Assembly: GCF_000157895.3 (NCBI RefSeq)
Contig: NC_022663.1
Span: 6,076,001 to 6,140,000, forward strand
Direction of reading: 5' to 3'
Source: Mycobacterium kansasii ATCC 12478
Lineage (GTDB): Bacteria; Actinomycetota; Actinomycetes; Mycobacteriales; Mycobacteriaceae
Length of the DNA stretch: 64,000 bases
A program made the translations under genes and the position numbers. Below, piece after piece: positions 9,828 through 18,698 of the stretch (its first letter is position 1; each line of letters opens with the position of its first letter). A model generated the notes under the pieces. It did no database searches. It worked only from the letters and a program-made list of their open reading frames with translations, and was not told the DNA's origin.

Positions 9828-9917
9828 GGGTTACCTCCACTCGGGTTGGGATTGGCTGGTGCTGTGGCCCGGTAGCGACAAGGCCGCCGAACGATCTAGG
9901 TCGCTTGGTTACCGACG

Positions 9918-10490
9918 TCAAGCAGCGGGTTTGATCGCCCGCCAGCGTTGCCTGCGGTCGCGAACCTCAACATCGACATCGCGAAAACCCGCTGCGCGCA
10001 AGCGATCCGGCAAGGTCGCCGGCGGGATCGGGTTGCACGTGTCGCGCAGGTGCAACAAGCTGAACACCAGAGACGGTACGCCGTCGCTGCCGGCGAATAC
10101 GCCGCCCGGGCGCAGTACCCGGAAGGCTTCAGCGAACAGCCGGTTTTGCAGGCTAACGGTCGGCACGTGGTGCAGCATGGTGAACGAAACCACGGAGCTG
10201 AACTCGTCGGCGGGCAGTCTGGTGGCGGTGCCGTCGCCGATGATGATGCGTGCCCGGTCTCCGTACAGTTCCTGCAGCCGCTGCGCCATCGGGGCGTCGA
10301 TCTCGACAGCTGTCAGCTGCGGCGTCTTGTCGACCAGAATCCGAAGAAATGCGCCGTATCCAGGTCCGATCTCGAGGGTGTTGTCGCCCAGGTCCACATC
10401 GGCGAGCACCCATGGCAAGACCTGGCTTTCAACTTCCCTGGCCCAGCGGTCGGAGTTACAGCACAACCGGTGAACCAGATTCATCGCCAT
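9918..10490 (-). CDS. Class I SAM-dependent methyltransferase
   Basis: A protein of about 190 residues with the SAM-binding motif I EIGPGYG (residues 40-46 from the chosen start), an acidic VEID after the second strand, and a D-G-T loop typical of class I methyltransferases of the UbiE/type 11 kind. The start is uncertain: ATGs at 10484, 10490 and 10547 are all in frame and none has a strong ribosome-binding site; I chose 10490 because the family usually begins near MNLVHR. It lies 90 bp upstream of the sulfatase on the same strand and is divergent from dinX, 65 bp away. Substrate unknown. Confidence 0.8.
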   Translation of the reverse strand: MAMNLVHRLCCNSDRWAREVESQVLPWVLADVDLGDNTLEIGPGYGAFLRILVDKTPQLTAVEIDAPMAQRLQELYGDRARIIIGDGTATRLPADEFSSVVSFTMLHHVPTVSLQNRLFAEAFRVLRPGGVFAGSDGVPSLVFSLLHLRDTCNPIPPATLPDRLRAAGFRDVDVEVRDRRQRWRAIKPAA

Positions 10491-10555
10491 ACCGACCGAC
10501 GTTAGACGACGGAACCTTCCGATGGTTTCGGCAGCCGCGAATAGCATTGCCCGTT

Positions 10556-11968
10556 GTGGAGTCCCGTTGGGTGCTGCACCTGGACATGGACGCGTTCTTT
10601 GCCTCGGTCGAACAACTCACCCGTCCTACACTCCGGGGCCGGCCCGTATTGGTGGGTGGCCTCGGCGGGCGCGGTGTGGTTGCCGGCGCCAGCTACGAGG
10701 CGCGAGTGTTCGGTGCCCGCTCGGCCATGCCGATGCACCAGGCGCGCCGGCTGATCGGCGTCACAGCGGTGGTGTTGCCGCCGCGCGGTGTGGTGTACGG
10801 GATTGCCAGCCGCCGGGTGTTCGACACCGTGCGCAGCCTGGTTCCCGTCGTCGAGCAGCTGTCTTTCGACGAGGCCTTCGGGGAACCGCCCCACCTAGGC
10901 GCCGCCACCGCCGAGGACGTAGCGACGTTCTGTGACGCCTTGCGGCGACGGGTGCGCGAGGAGACCGGCCTGGTGGCTTCGGTGGGGGCGGGCTCAGGCA
11001 AGCAGATCGCCAAGATCGCGTCCGGTCTGGCCAAGCCTGACGGCATTCGAGTGGTCCGCCGGGAGGAAGAACAGCGGCTGCTCCACGGCTTGCCGGTGCG
11101 GCGGTTGTGGGGAATCGGCCCGGTTGCCGAGGAGAAACTGCATCGACTCGGCATCGAGACCGTGGGGCAGCTGGCCGCATTGACCGACGTCGAGGTGGCC
11201 AACATCCTCGGCGCGACCGTGGGGCCCGCACTGCATCGGCTGGCCCGCGGTATCGACGATCGGCCCGTTGCCGAGCGAGCCGAAGCCAAGCAGATCAGCG
11301 CCGAGTCCACTTTCGCCGCCGACCTGACCACCCTTGACCAGCTGCGTGAGGCTATCGACCCCATCGCCGAGCACGCGTATCATCGCCTGCTGCGCGACGG
11401 CCGCGGAGCTCGCACCGTCACCGTGAAGCTGAAGAAGGCCGACATGGGCACGCTGACCCGTTCGGCGACAATGCCCTACGCGACCACCGAGGCGGGGGCG
11501 CTGATCGCGGTGGCCCGGCGGCTGCTGCTGGACCCCATTGAGATCGGGCCGATTCGCCTTCTCGGCGTTGGTTTTTCGGGGCTCAGCGAGGTGCAGCAGG
11601 AGTCGCTGTTCCCCGACTTGGACCTGTCACCGGATCCGGCCGAGGAAGCCCAGCACGACTTCCCGACATTACGGGCCGCGCAATTCGGCGGGCCAGACAG
11701 CGCCAGATGGCGCATCGGCGACGACGTAGCCCACCCGGAACTCGGCCACGGCTGGGTGCAGGGGGCCGGCCACGGCGTGGTCACCGTCCGGTTCGAGACT
11801 CGTCGTTCAGGTCCGGGCCCCGCGCGGACCTTTCCCATCGATACCGGCGACCTCGCCGTCGCCAACCCGGTCGACAGCCTGGACTGGCCGGACTATGTCA
11901 GCCGGCTGCGGGCCGACGAGCCGATCGGCGTCTCACCCCCAGCGGTCGACGACGTCGGCGACCGGTAG
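10556..11968 (+). CDS. dinX: Y-family DNA polymerase IV
   Basis: A 470-residue DinB/Pol IV-like translesion polymerase. The first catalytic motif is LDMDAFFASVE near the N-terminus, the palm SFDEAF follows, then GVGAGSGKQIAKIAS-type and helix-hairpin-helix segments (RRLWGIGPV) and the little-finger domain. The C-terminal extension (about residues 385-470, ending LGHGWVQGAGHGVVTVRFE) resembles the tail of mycobacterial DinX. The GTG at 10556 puts the protein start just before the first catalytic strand; a TTG at 10547 is possible. The last 36 bp overlap the end of ansA on the other strand. Confidence 0.93.
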   Translation: MESRWVLHLDMDAFFASVEQLTRPTLRGRPVLVGGLGGRGVVAGASYEARVFGARSAMPMHQARRLIGVTAVVLPPRGVVYGIASRRVFDTVRSLVPVVEQLSFDEAFGEPPHLGAATAEDVATFCDALRRRVREETGLVASVGAGSGKQIAKIASGLAKPDGIRVVRREEEQRLLHGLPVRRLWGIGPVAEEKLHRLGIETVGQLAALTDVEVANILGATVGPALHRLARGIDDRPVAERAEAKQISAESTFAADLTTLDQLREAIDPIAEHAYHRLLRDGRGARTVTVKLKKADMGTLTRSATMPYATTEAGALIAVARRLLLDPIEIGPIRLLGVGFSGLSEVQQESLFPDLDLSPDPAEEAQHDFPTLRAAQFGGPDSARWRIGDDVAHPELGHGWVQGAGHGVVTVRFETRRSGPGPARTFPIDTGDLAVANPVDSLDWPDYVSRLRADEPIGVSPPAVDDVGDR

Positions 11969-12871
11969 CCCGGCCGCCAGCGCGGCCATCAGCAACACCC
12001 GGGCCTGCGACGGTGGCAGCCGTGGCACCATCACTGCGCCAGCGTCCACCAGGTCGTGTCCGGGACCGTAGCCGGCGCCCACCCGCGCGCCGGCGACCCG
12101 GGTCGAGACCGCGACCACCACTCCGTCGCCGCTGTGTCGGCGCGCCGCATCGATCACCGCCGACCCGGCATTTCCCGAACCCAATGCCTCCAGCACGATG
12201 GCCCGGGCGCCGGCGGCCACATACGCATCCAAAGCAACGGCGTCACATCCCGGATACACCGCGACGATATCGACCCGCGGTGCCTCGGCAGCGCACAGTT
12301 CACCGAGGTACGGGCGTTGCTTGGGGCTCGTCATCGTCACCGTTTCGGTGACGGTGCCAAGCAGTTTGCCGGCGAACCCGCTCAGGTCGTCGGTTACCGC
12401 CTTGCGCAGGCCCAGCGGTTGCAGCACCCGGCCTGCGAGACACACCAGCACGCCGTGGTCGCGGGCTGTCGCGTCGGCTGCCAGCGTCAGTGCGTCGCGC
12501 AGATTGACCGGACCGTCCGCGTCGGCGGCGTCGGAGCTGTGCATCGCGCCGGTAATGACCACCGGGGTGTCGCCGGAATAGGTGAGGTCCAGCCAGAGCG
12601 CGGTTTCTTCGAGGGTGTCGGTGCCGTGCGTGATGACGACACCGACCGCACCGCCATCGACGGCGGCTTGGACCGCGGCGCGGATGCGATCCCAATCGAC
12701 CGGGGTCAACAGCGAACTGTCGAGTGCCATCAGATCCACGACATCGATGTCGAGGTCTGCGCCGGCCGCCGCGGTCAGTTCTGCCCCGCTGCGCGACGGA
12801 CGGCGCACTCCGTCGGCGCCGGTGCTGGTGGCGATCGTCCCTCCGGTGGTGATCACGCTTAGGCGGCCCAT
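11933..12871 (-). CDS. ansA: L-asparaginase
   Basis: A protein of about 312 residues that hydrolyses asparagine to aspartate and ammonia. The catalytic signature TTGGTIATS lies at residues 8-16, with Thr12 as the expected nucleophile, and the second signature HGTDTLEET is present. I chose the ATG at 12871, which leaves 7 residues before the first signature; in-frame ATGs at 12889, 12904 and 12910 are possible because no ribosome-binding site decides between them. No signal peptide is seen from this start. Divergent from lspA and tail-to-tail overlapping dinX. Confidence 0.93.
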   Translation of the reverse strand: MGRLSVITTGGTIATSTGADGVRRPSRSGAELTAAAGADLDIDVVDLMALDSSLLTPVDWDRIRAAVQAAVDGGAVGVVITHGTDTLEETALWLDLTYSGDTPVVITGAMHSSDAADADGPVNLRDALTLAADATARDHGVLVCLAGRVLQPLGLRKAVTDDLSGFAGKLLGTVTETVTMTSPKQRPYLGELCAAEAPRVDIVAVYPGCDAVALDAYVAAGARAIVLEALGSGNAGSAVIDAARRHSGDGVVVAVSTRVAGARVGAGYGPGHDLVDAGAVMVPRLPPSQARVLLMAALAAGLPVADVVDRWG

Positions 12872-12946
12872 GCTGGGATCATCCCGCATGCCGGGCACCG
12901 CCATCCGCATGTGGGCGCTGTCACTGGACTAGGGGATGATGGTGGC

Positions 12947-13582
12947 GTGCCTGACGAACCAACAGGATCAGCCGATCCGCCTACTACGGCGGGGGATACC
13001 GGGGAACCTGAGGCTTCCGCGCCGCCTCCTCCCAGGCGGCTACGCTTGCTGCTGTCAGTTGCGGCGATCGTGCTGGCACTGGACATCGTCACCAAGGTGC
13101 TGGCCGTCAAGCTGCTGCCGCCGGGCCAGCCGGTTCCAATTATCGGCGACACGGTGACGTGGACATTGGTGCGCAATTCCGGTGCCGCATTCTCCATGGC
13201 GACCGGCTACACCTGGGTACTGACGCTGATCGCGACGGGCGTCGTGGTGGGCATCTTCTGGATGGGACGACGGCTGGTGTCCCCCTGGTGGGCGCTGGGG
13301 CTTGGGATGATTCTGGGCGGCGCGATGGGCAATCTGGTTGATCGCTTCTTCCGGGCTCCCGGGCCGCTTCGGGGACATGTCGTCGACTTCTTGTCGGTCG
13401 GCTGGTGGCCGGTGTTCAATGTCGCCGACCCGTCGGTGGTCGGCGGTGCGATCCTGCTGGTGGTCCTGTCGATCCTGGGCTTCGATTTCGACTCGGTAGG
13501 CCGGCGCAGACCCGACCGTGCCACCCCGAGTCGGCGCAAGGCCGACGGGGACACCGGCCGGCGCAAGGCCGATCAGCACTGA
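12947..13582 (+). CDS. lspA: Lipoprotein signal peptidase (SPase II)
   Basis: A 211-residue integral membrane aspartyl protease that cuts signal peptides from diacylated prolipoproteins. Four hydrophobic segments are visible (about 34-55, 87-105, 114-131, 158-180) and both catalytic aspartates are in place: Asp132 in GNLVDR and Asp161 in FNVADPS. The Pro/Ala-rich N-terminal tail (about 30 residues) is typical of mycobacterial LspA. The C-terminus has a basic tail with a repeated RRKAD motif. GTG start, chosen because the N-terminus MPDEPTGSADP matches the mycobacterial family as I remember it. Its TGA overlaps the next gene's ATG, implying translational coupling. Confidence 0.96.
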   Translation: MPDEPTGSADPPTTAGDTGEPEASAPPPPRRLRLLLSVAAIVLALDIVTKVLAVKLLPPGQPVPIIGDTVTWTLVRNSGAAFSMATGYTWVLTLIATGVVVGIFWMGRRLVSPWWALGLGMILGGAMGNLVDRFFRAPGPLRGHVVDFLSVGWWPVFNVADPSVVGGAILLVVLSILGFDFDSVGRRRPDRATPSRRKADGDTGRRKADQH

Positions 13583-14508
13583 TGCCCGACCGCTCGATGC
13601 CCGTCCCGGAGGGATTGGCGGGCCTGCGCGTCGATGCCGGGCTCGCCCGCCTTCTCGGACTGTCCCGCAGCGCCGTGGCGGCCATCGCCGAGGGCGGCGG
13701 CGTGCAGCTCGACGGCGTGCCGGCCGGCAAATCCGACCGGCTGACGTCGGGGGCATGGCTGCAGGTTCGGCTGCCCGAGGCACCGCCACCGCTGGAAAAC
13801 ACACCCGTCGACATCGAAGGCATGACGATTCTGTATTCCGACGACGACATCGTCGCCGTCGACAAACCGGCGGCTGTCGCGGCACACGCATCGGTGGGCT
13901 GGACCGGTCCCACTGTGCTCGGCGGTCTTGCCGCGGCGGGTTACCGCATCACCACATCCGGCGTGCACGAGCGGCAGGGCATCGTGCATCGCCTCGACGT
14001 CGGCACCTCCGGGGTGATGGTGGTGGCACTGTCGGAACGGGCGTACACCGTGCTGAAGCGGGCCTTCAAGCACCGCACCGTCGAGAAGCGGTATCACGCG
14101 CTGGTGCAGGGACATCCCGATCCGTCCAGCGGGACGATCGACGCACCGATCGGCCGCCACCCCGGCCCCGAATGGAAGTTCGCGGTCACCACGAACGGCC
14201 GCCACAGCGTGACCCACTACGACACCATCGAGGCTTTCGTCGCGGCCAGCCTGCTCGACATCGAGCTCGAGACCGGACGCACTCACCAGATTCGGGTGCA
14301 TTTCGCCGCGCTGCGCCATCCATGCTGCGGCGACCTGGTGTACGGAGCCGACCCCAAGCTGGCGAAAAAGCTTGGCCTGGAACGGCAATGGTTGCACGCC
14401 CGGTCGCTGGCCTTCGCTCATCCCGCCGATGGCCGCAGGATCGAGATCGTCAGCCCCTACCCGCCGGATCTTCAGCACGCGCTGGATGTGTTACGAGCCG
14501 AGGGGTGA
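13582..14508 (+). CDS. RluA/RluD-family rRNA pseudouridine synthase
   Basis: A 308-residue enzyme that isomerises uridine to pseudouridine in rRNA. An S4-like RNA-binding region occupies about residues 10-65 and the catalytic domain follows with the signature GIVHRLDVGTSG (catalytic Asp139). The later motifs ETGRTHQIRVH and CCGDLVYG are also typical. The ATG overlaps the lspA stop codon (TGATG), the common lspA-rluD operon pairing in bacteria. Another ATG five codons in is possible. Equivalent to Rv1540. The exact target uridines cannot be told from sequence. Confidence 0.94.
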   Translation: MPDRSMPVPEGLAGLRVDAGLARLLGLSRSAVAAIAEGGGVQLDGVPAGKSDRLTSGAWLQVRLPEAPPPLENTPVDIEGMTILYSDDDIVAVDKPAAVAAHASVGWTGPTVLGGLAAAGYRITTSGVHERQGIVHRLDVGTSGVMVVALSERAYTVLKRAFKHRTVEKRYHALVQGHPDPSSGTIDAPIGRHPGPEWKFAVTTNGRHSVTHYDTIEAFVAASLLDIELETGRTHQIRVHFAALRHPCCGDLVYGADPKLAKKLGLERQWLHARSLAFAHPADGRRIEIVSPYPPDLQHALDVLRAEG

Positions 14509-14598
14509 CCGCAGGCTTCCGGCTTGGCCCGGGTGTCGATCTGATGGCGTGTCAATCGTCATACCGGTGACACCATCGAGTCGGAAAGGAACACCGTC

Positions 14599-14979
14599 AT
14601 GCAGTACTGCCTACTCATGCACTATCAGGAGGGCGGCGAGATCGGGCTGAGTGAGGAAGACATGGCCCCCGCACGGGCGGCGTTTGCCAAGTACGCCGAC
14701 GACCTCGACGCCGCGGGCGTGCTGATCGCAACCCAGGTGCTGCAGCCGGCCGACACGTCCACCACCTTCACCGCGCGCAGCGGTGTCCCGCAGATTCAGG
14801 ACGGGCCGTTCGCCGACACCAAAGAACGGCTCGGTGGGGTGTTCGTTATTGAGGTGCCCGACCTCGATACGGCCCTGGCGTGGGCGCGACGATGCCCCGC
14901 AGCCGAGTGGGGATCGGTCGAAATCCGGCCCGTCGCAGTCACTTACGCTCGCGGTAAGGGCTGGTACCAGCCTGAGTGA
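14599..14979 (+). CDS. DGPF/YCII-domain protein, sigma-factor partner
   Basis: A 126-residue single-domain protein with the diagnostic DGPFADTKERLGGVFVIE segment (residues 68-85) of the DGPF/YCII family, a dimeric alpha/beta barrel-like fold. Such proteins are repeatedly encoded next to ECF42 sigma factors; their biochemical role is unsettled. AAGGAA lies 7 nt before the ATG. The sigma factor gene begins one base after its stop codon, so the two are almost surely one operon. Preceded by an 90-bp gap after the pseudouridine synthase gene, where its own promoter may lie. Confidence 0.9.
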   Translation: MQYCLLMHYQEGGEIGLSEEDMAPARAAFAKYADDLDAAGVLIATQVLQPADTSTTFTARSGVPQIQDGPFADTKERLGGVFVIEVPDLDTALAWARRCPAAEWGSVEIRPVAVTYARGKGWYQPE

Positions 14980-14980
14980 G

Positions 14981-16198
14981 GTGCAGGCTCGGGTCACCGG
15001 GCTGGTCCGCGAGTCCTACGGCCGGTTGTTGGCGCTGCTGGCCGCGCCAACCGGCGATATCGCCGCGGCCGAGGACGCCCTGGCCGACGCCTTGGAGCGT
15101 GCGCTCAGCCGGTGGCCGGCCGACGGAATACCGGCCAACCCGGACGGTTGGGTCCTCACCGTGGCCCGCAACCGGCTGCGCGACCGGTGGAAATCGCACG
15201 GTTACCGGTTGACCGGTGCGCTCGACGAAACTGATTCTGCCGCAGACGAATCCACCGACGACCCGGAGGCGATCCCGGATCGCCGCCTCGAGCTGATGTT
15301 GGTGTGCGCGCATCCGGCGATCGCCGCCAACTGCCGCACACCCCTGATGCTGCAGACCGTCCTCGGCATCGACACGGCCGCAATCGCCCGGGCGTTCTCG
15401 CTTCCGGCCGCAACCATGGCGCAGCGACTGGTCCGCGCCAAGCGCCGGATTCGCGACGCGCGCATTCCCTACGTGGCGCCGGACCGCGCCGACCTCGACG
15501 AGCGGCTGCCCGCGGTTCTGGAGGCGGTGTACGGCGCGTTTGCCATCGACTGGCAGGTGGAACCATGCGGTGAACCGATTGACTGCCTGTCCGCCGAGGC
15601 TCTGCATCTGGCATTGCTGCTGGCCGAACTACTGCCCGACGAGCCCGAGGTGCTGGGCCTGGCCGCGCTGCTGTGCCTGTCGGAGTCGCGTCGCGCCGCG
15701 CGGCGCACGAGCCGGGGCGAGTTCGTGCCGCTGGACGAACAAGACACCCGGCTGTGGGATCCGGCGATGATCGCGCGCGGCGAGACGTTGCTGCATCGAG
15801 CACACCGCATCGGCCGTCCCGGGCGCTACCAGTACGAGGCGGCGATCCAGTCGGCGCATTGTGTCCGAGCGCACGGCGGTCACCTCGACTGGGCATCGCT
15901 TCGCAAGCTGCATCGCACGCTGGTGCGCGTCGCGCCGTCGCTGGGGGCGTCGGTGGCGCTGGCCGTGGTGGATGCTGAACTCGACGGTCCGGACGCAGGG
16001 CTCAGCGCCCTCGATGCGATTGCCGACCCTGCGGTCGAACGGTTTCAGCCCGCCTGGGCGGCCCGAGCCCATCTGCTGGTATCAGCCGGTCGTCACGCAG
16101 CGGCGGCCGAGGCCTACCGCGCGGCCATCGACCTGAGCACCGACGCCGGCGTCGTCGAATACCTGCAGCGACGACTCGCGGCGGTGGCGCGGCGCTGA
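14981..16198 (+). CDS. ECF sigma factor with C-terminal extension (ECF42-type)
   Basis: A 405-residue protein. Sigma region 2 lies at about residues 5-75 and region 4 at about 110-165 (SLPAATMAQRLVRAKRRIRDA). These are followed by a long helical extension with TPR-like composition characteristic of ECF42 sigma factors, which have no anti-sigma factor and depend on the extension. The GTG start immediately follows the DGPF gene's stop; the frame is open further upstream but only inside the DGPF gene. Known members are linked to DGPF genes, which are also their targets in Streptomyces. Here autoregulation of the pair is inferred. The stimulus is unknown. Confidence 0.88.
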   Translation: MQARVTGLVRESYGRLLALLAAPTGDIAAAEDALADALERALSRWPADGIPANPDGWVLTVARNRLRDRWKSHGYRLTGALDETDSAADESTDDPEAIPDRRLELMLVCAHPAIAANCRTPLMLQTVLGIDTAAIARAFSLPAATMAQRLVRAKRRIRDARIPYVAPDRADLDERLPAVLEAVYGAFAIDWQVEPCGEPIDCLSAEALHLALLLAELLPDEPEVLGLAALLCLSESRRAARRTSRGEFVPLDEQDTRLWDPAMIARGETLLHRAHRIGRPGRYQYEAAIQSAHCVRAHGGHLDWASLRKLHRTLVRVAPSLGASVALAVVDAELDGPDAGLSALDAIADPAVERFQPAWAARAHLLVSAGRHAAAAEAYRAAIDLSTDAGVVEYLQRRLAAVARR

Positions 16199-16235
16199 CC
16201 TTTCATCGGTGCGTTGCCAACCGTTCCGGGCCGGC

Positions 16236-16646
16236 TCAGACGCTGACCGTGGTGCTGTCGTCCGATACGACGTCGGCGGCCAGCGGCGAGATCGTTTTCA
16301 GGATTTCGGTGATCGTCTCGGGGGGGACTCCGGCCGCGGCCAATGCGTCGCCCAAATGCCCGGCCACCAGGGTGAAGTGGTGCATGGTGATGCCACGGCC
16401 CTGATGCACCTGCTTCATCGGCGCACCGGTATATGGCTCCGGCCCGCCCAGAGCCGCGGCAAAGAATTCCGTCTGTTTGCCTTTGAGACGGCTCATATTC
16501 GTTCCGGTGAAGAAGCCGGCGAGCTGGTCGTCGGCGAGCACCCGAGCGTAGAAATCCTCGACGACGACCTCGATCGCCTGGTACCCGCCGATCTGGTCGT
16601 AGATGGTGATTGGCGTGCGCTTGCGGAAACGTGACAGTAGTCCCAT
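16236..16646 (-). CDS. glbN: Truncated haemoglobin N (group I)
   Basis: A 136-residue globin that in M. tuberculosis dioxygenates nitric oxide to nitrate. Key haem-pocket residues align by number: TyrB10 as Tyr33, Leu54, GlnE11 as Gln58, and the proximal HisF8 as His81 (KQVHQGRG). The short polar pre-A segment MGLLSRFRKR, needed for fast NO turnover in the M. tuberculosis protein, is present. In H37Rv glbN is followed by the lipoprotein gene lprI; here the downstream region carries the sigma/DGPF pair on the other strand and lprI is absent from this spot. Confidence 0.97.
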   Translation of the reverse strand: MGLLSRFRKRTPITIYDQIGGYQAIEVVVEDFYARVLADDQLAGFFTGTNMSRLKGKQTEFFAAALGGPEPYTGAPMKQVHQGRGITMHHFTLVAGHLGDALAAAGVPPETITEILKTISPLAADVVSDDSTTVSV

Positions 16647-16873
16647 CCGGTCAAGGGAACACGTCGGCGTTGCCTGGCCGTTAGAGGCCGATCACGCCCG
16701 GATTATCAGCTGTAACAAGTCGATTGCCGTAGAACGTCGAAGCGTCCCGCGGTTCGGCCAGGCACCTGGCGGACTCGCATGCCGACAGGTTGGTCCCGGT
16801 CATTGACCGATGCCCTAGGTTTGCTTCATGACCAGTGCCACATCCACCACACCGCCATCAGGAGCGACAACCG

Positions 16874-17890
16874 ATGAATCTTGGTGACTTAGCGAACCTC
16901 GTCGAGAAGCCGTTCGCGACGGTGTCCAACATCGTCAACACGCCGAACTCCGCCGGACGATATCGGCCCTTCTATCTGAGGAATCTGCTCGACGCGGTGC
17001 AGGGCCGGACACTGCGCGACGCGGTTGAGGGCAAGATCGTCCTCATCACCGGCGGGTCGTCGGGTATCGGCGAGGCGGCCGCGAAGAAGATCGCCGAAGC
17101 CGGGGGCGAGGTGGTGCTGGTCGCGCGCACGCGGGAGAACCTGGAAAAGGTTGCCGGCGATATCCGCGGCGATGGCGGAGCGGCGCACGTATACCCGTGC
17201 GATCTGTCCGACATGGACGGCATCGCCAGCATGGCCGACCAGGTACTGGCCGATCTGGGACGGGTCGACATCCTGATCAACAACGCGGGGAGGTCAATTC
17301 GGCGCTCACTGGAGCTGTCCTATGACCGGATTCACGACTACCAGCGGACCATGCAACTGAACTACCTGGGTGCGGTCCAGCTCATTCTCAAGTTCATTCC
17401 CGGTATGCGGGAACGCAAGTTCGGGCAGATCATCAACGTCTCCTCGGTCGGGGTGCAGACTCGAGCACCGCGCTTCGGCGCCTACATCGCCAGCAAGGCC
17501 GCTTTGGACAGTCTGTGCGACGCGCTGCAAGCCGAGACGGTCAGCGACAACGTCCGGTTCACCACCGTGCATATGGCACTGGTGCGGACGCCGATGATCA
17601 GTCCGACCACGATCTACGACAAATTCCCCACGTTGACCCCGGATCAGGCGGCCGGTGTGATCACCGATGCGATCGTGCACCGGCCGCGACGGGCAAGCTC
17701 TCCTTTCGGCCAGTTCGCGGCTGTGGCCGACGCCGTCAACCCGGCCGTCATGGATCGGGTACGCAACCGGGCGTTCAGCATGTTCCGGGATTCCGCCGCG
17801 GCCAAAGGCGGCGAATCTCCAACGGACACATCAGAACTCGACAAGAGAAGCGAAACGTTCGTCCAGGCGACCCGAGGGATACATTGGTGA
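16874..17890 (+). CDS. Short-chain dehydrogenase/reductase, acyl-CoA reductase-like
   Basis: A 338-residue SDR with cofactor motif TGGSSGIG (residues 59-66), NNAG, and the catalytic Tyr204-x3-Lys208 (YIASK). About 50 extra residues before the Rossmann fold are typical of Rv1543-type proteins, annotated as possible fatty acyl-CoA reductases. GGAG lies 9 nt before the ATG. The next SDR gene starts 4 bp after its stop, so both are co-transcribed. The substrate is inferred to be a fatty acyl or keto-lipid. The 227-bp gap to glbN contains the divergent promoters. Confidence 0.9.
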   Translation: MNLGDLANLVEKPFATVSNIVNTPNSAGRYRPFYLRNLLDAVQGRTLRDAVEGKIVLITGGSSGIGEAAAKKIAEAGGEVVLVARTRENLEKVAGDIRGDGGAAHVYPCDLSDMDGIASMADQVLADLGRVDILINNAGRSIRRSLELSYDRIHDYQRTMQLNYLGAVQLILKFIPGMRERKFGQIINVSSVGVQTRAPRFGAYIASKAALDSLCDALQAETVSDNVRFTTVHMALVRTPMISPTTIYDKFPTLTPDQAAGVITDAIVHRPRRASSPFGQFAAVADAVNPAVMDRVRNRAFSMFRDSAAAKGGESPTDTSELDKRSETFVQATRGIHW

Positions 17891-17894
17891 AATC

Positions 17895-18698
17895 ATGAGT
17901 CTTCCCAAACCGAACAAGCAGGCCACCGTGGTCATCACCGGTGCTTCTTCCGGCATCGGAGTCGAACTGGCCCGCGGTCTGGCCCGCCGCGGCTTTCCGC
18001 TGATGCTGGTTGCGCGGCGCCGCGAGCGCCTCGAGGAGCTCGCCGATCAATTGCGCGCGGAATTTTCGGTAGGTGTCGAGGTCTTGCCGCTCGATCTCGC
18101 CGATGCGCAAGCCAGAGCACAGTTGGCCGATCGCCTGGGTACCGACGAGATCGCCGGTCTGTGCAATAGCGCGGGCTTCGGCACCAGCGGCCGTTTCTAC
18201 GAGCTGTCCCCGGAACGCGAAAGCGAGCAGGTCACACTCAACGCGCTGGCCCTCATGGAACTCACCCGCGCAGCACTGCCCGGCATGGTGGAGCGCGGTG
18301 CGGGAGCGGTGCTCAACATCGCATCGATCGCCGGGTTCCAGCCCATTCCTTTCATGGCGGTGTACTCGGCCTCCAAGGCATTTGTGCTGACCTTCTCCGA
18401 AGCCGTCCAAGAGGAGTTGCACGGCACCGGTGTGTCCGTCACGGCGCTGTGCCCGGGCCCGGTGCCTACCGAGTGGGCGGAGATCGCCAGTGCCGAGCGG
18501 TTCAGCATTCCCATCGCGCAGGTGTCGCCGCGAGAGGTCGCCGAAGCCGCGATCGGCGGGATGCTTGCCGGCAAACGCACCGTGGTGCCGGGTGCGGTGC
18601 CCAAGTTGGTCAGCACCGGCGGCAGATTCCTACCGCGAACCGTGTTGCTGCCCGCGATCAGGATCGGCAACCGGCTGCGCGGGGGACCCGGTCGCTAA
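17895..18698 (+). CDS. Short-chain dehydrogenase/reductase, ketoacyl reductase-like
   Basis: A 267-residue classical SDR with TGASSGIG near the N-terminus, an NSAG variant of NNAG (CNSAGFG), and catalytic Tyr157-x3-Lys161 (YSASK). The length equals that of Rv1544 as I remember it. It follows the preceding SDR gene by 4 bp. Family members reduce ketoacyl or ketone groups using NAD(P)H. Paired with the Rv1543-like enzyme it probably acts on the same lipid pathway, which is an inference from position only. Confidence 0.9.
   Translation: MSLPKPNKQATVVITGASSGIGVELARGLARRGFPLMLVARRRERLEELADQLRAEFSVGVEVLPLDLADAQARAQLADRLGTDEIAGLCNSAGFGTSGRFYELSPERESEQVTLNALALMELTRAALPGMVERGAGAVLNIASIAGFQPIPFMAVYSASKAFVLTFSEAVQEELHGTGVSVTALCPGPVPTEWAEIASAERFSIPIAQVSPREVAEAAIGGMLAGKRTVVPGAVPKLVSTGGRFLPRTVLLPAIRIGNRLRGGPGR

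Noticed and set aside
8166..9875. Open frame of 569 codons on the plus strand
   Set aside because: It is antisense to the sulfatase gene, whose motifs are intact. Long antisense frames are common at this GC content and the product has no recognisable domain.
13518..14570. Open frame of 350 codons over lspA end and the pseudouridine synthase gene
   Set aside because: It lies in another frame of a clear RluA-family gene and its product is Arg-rich without any motif.
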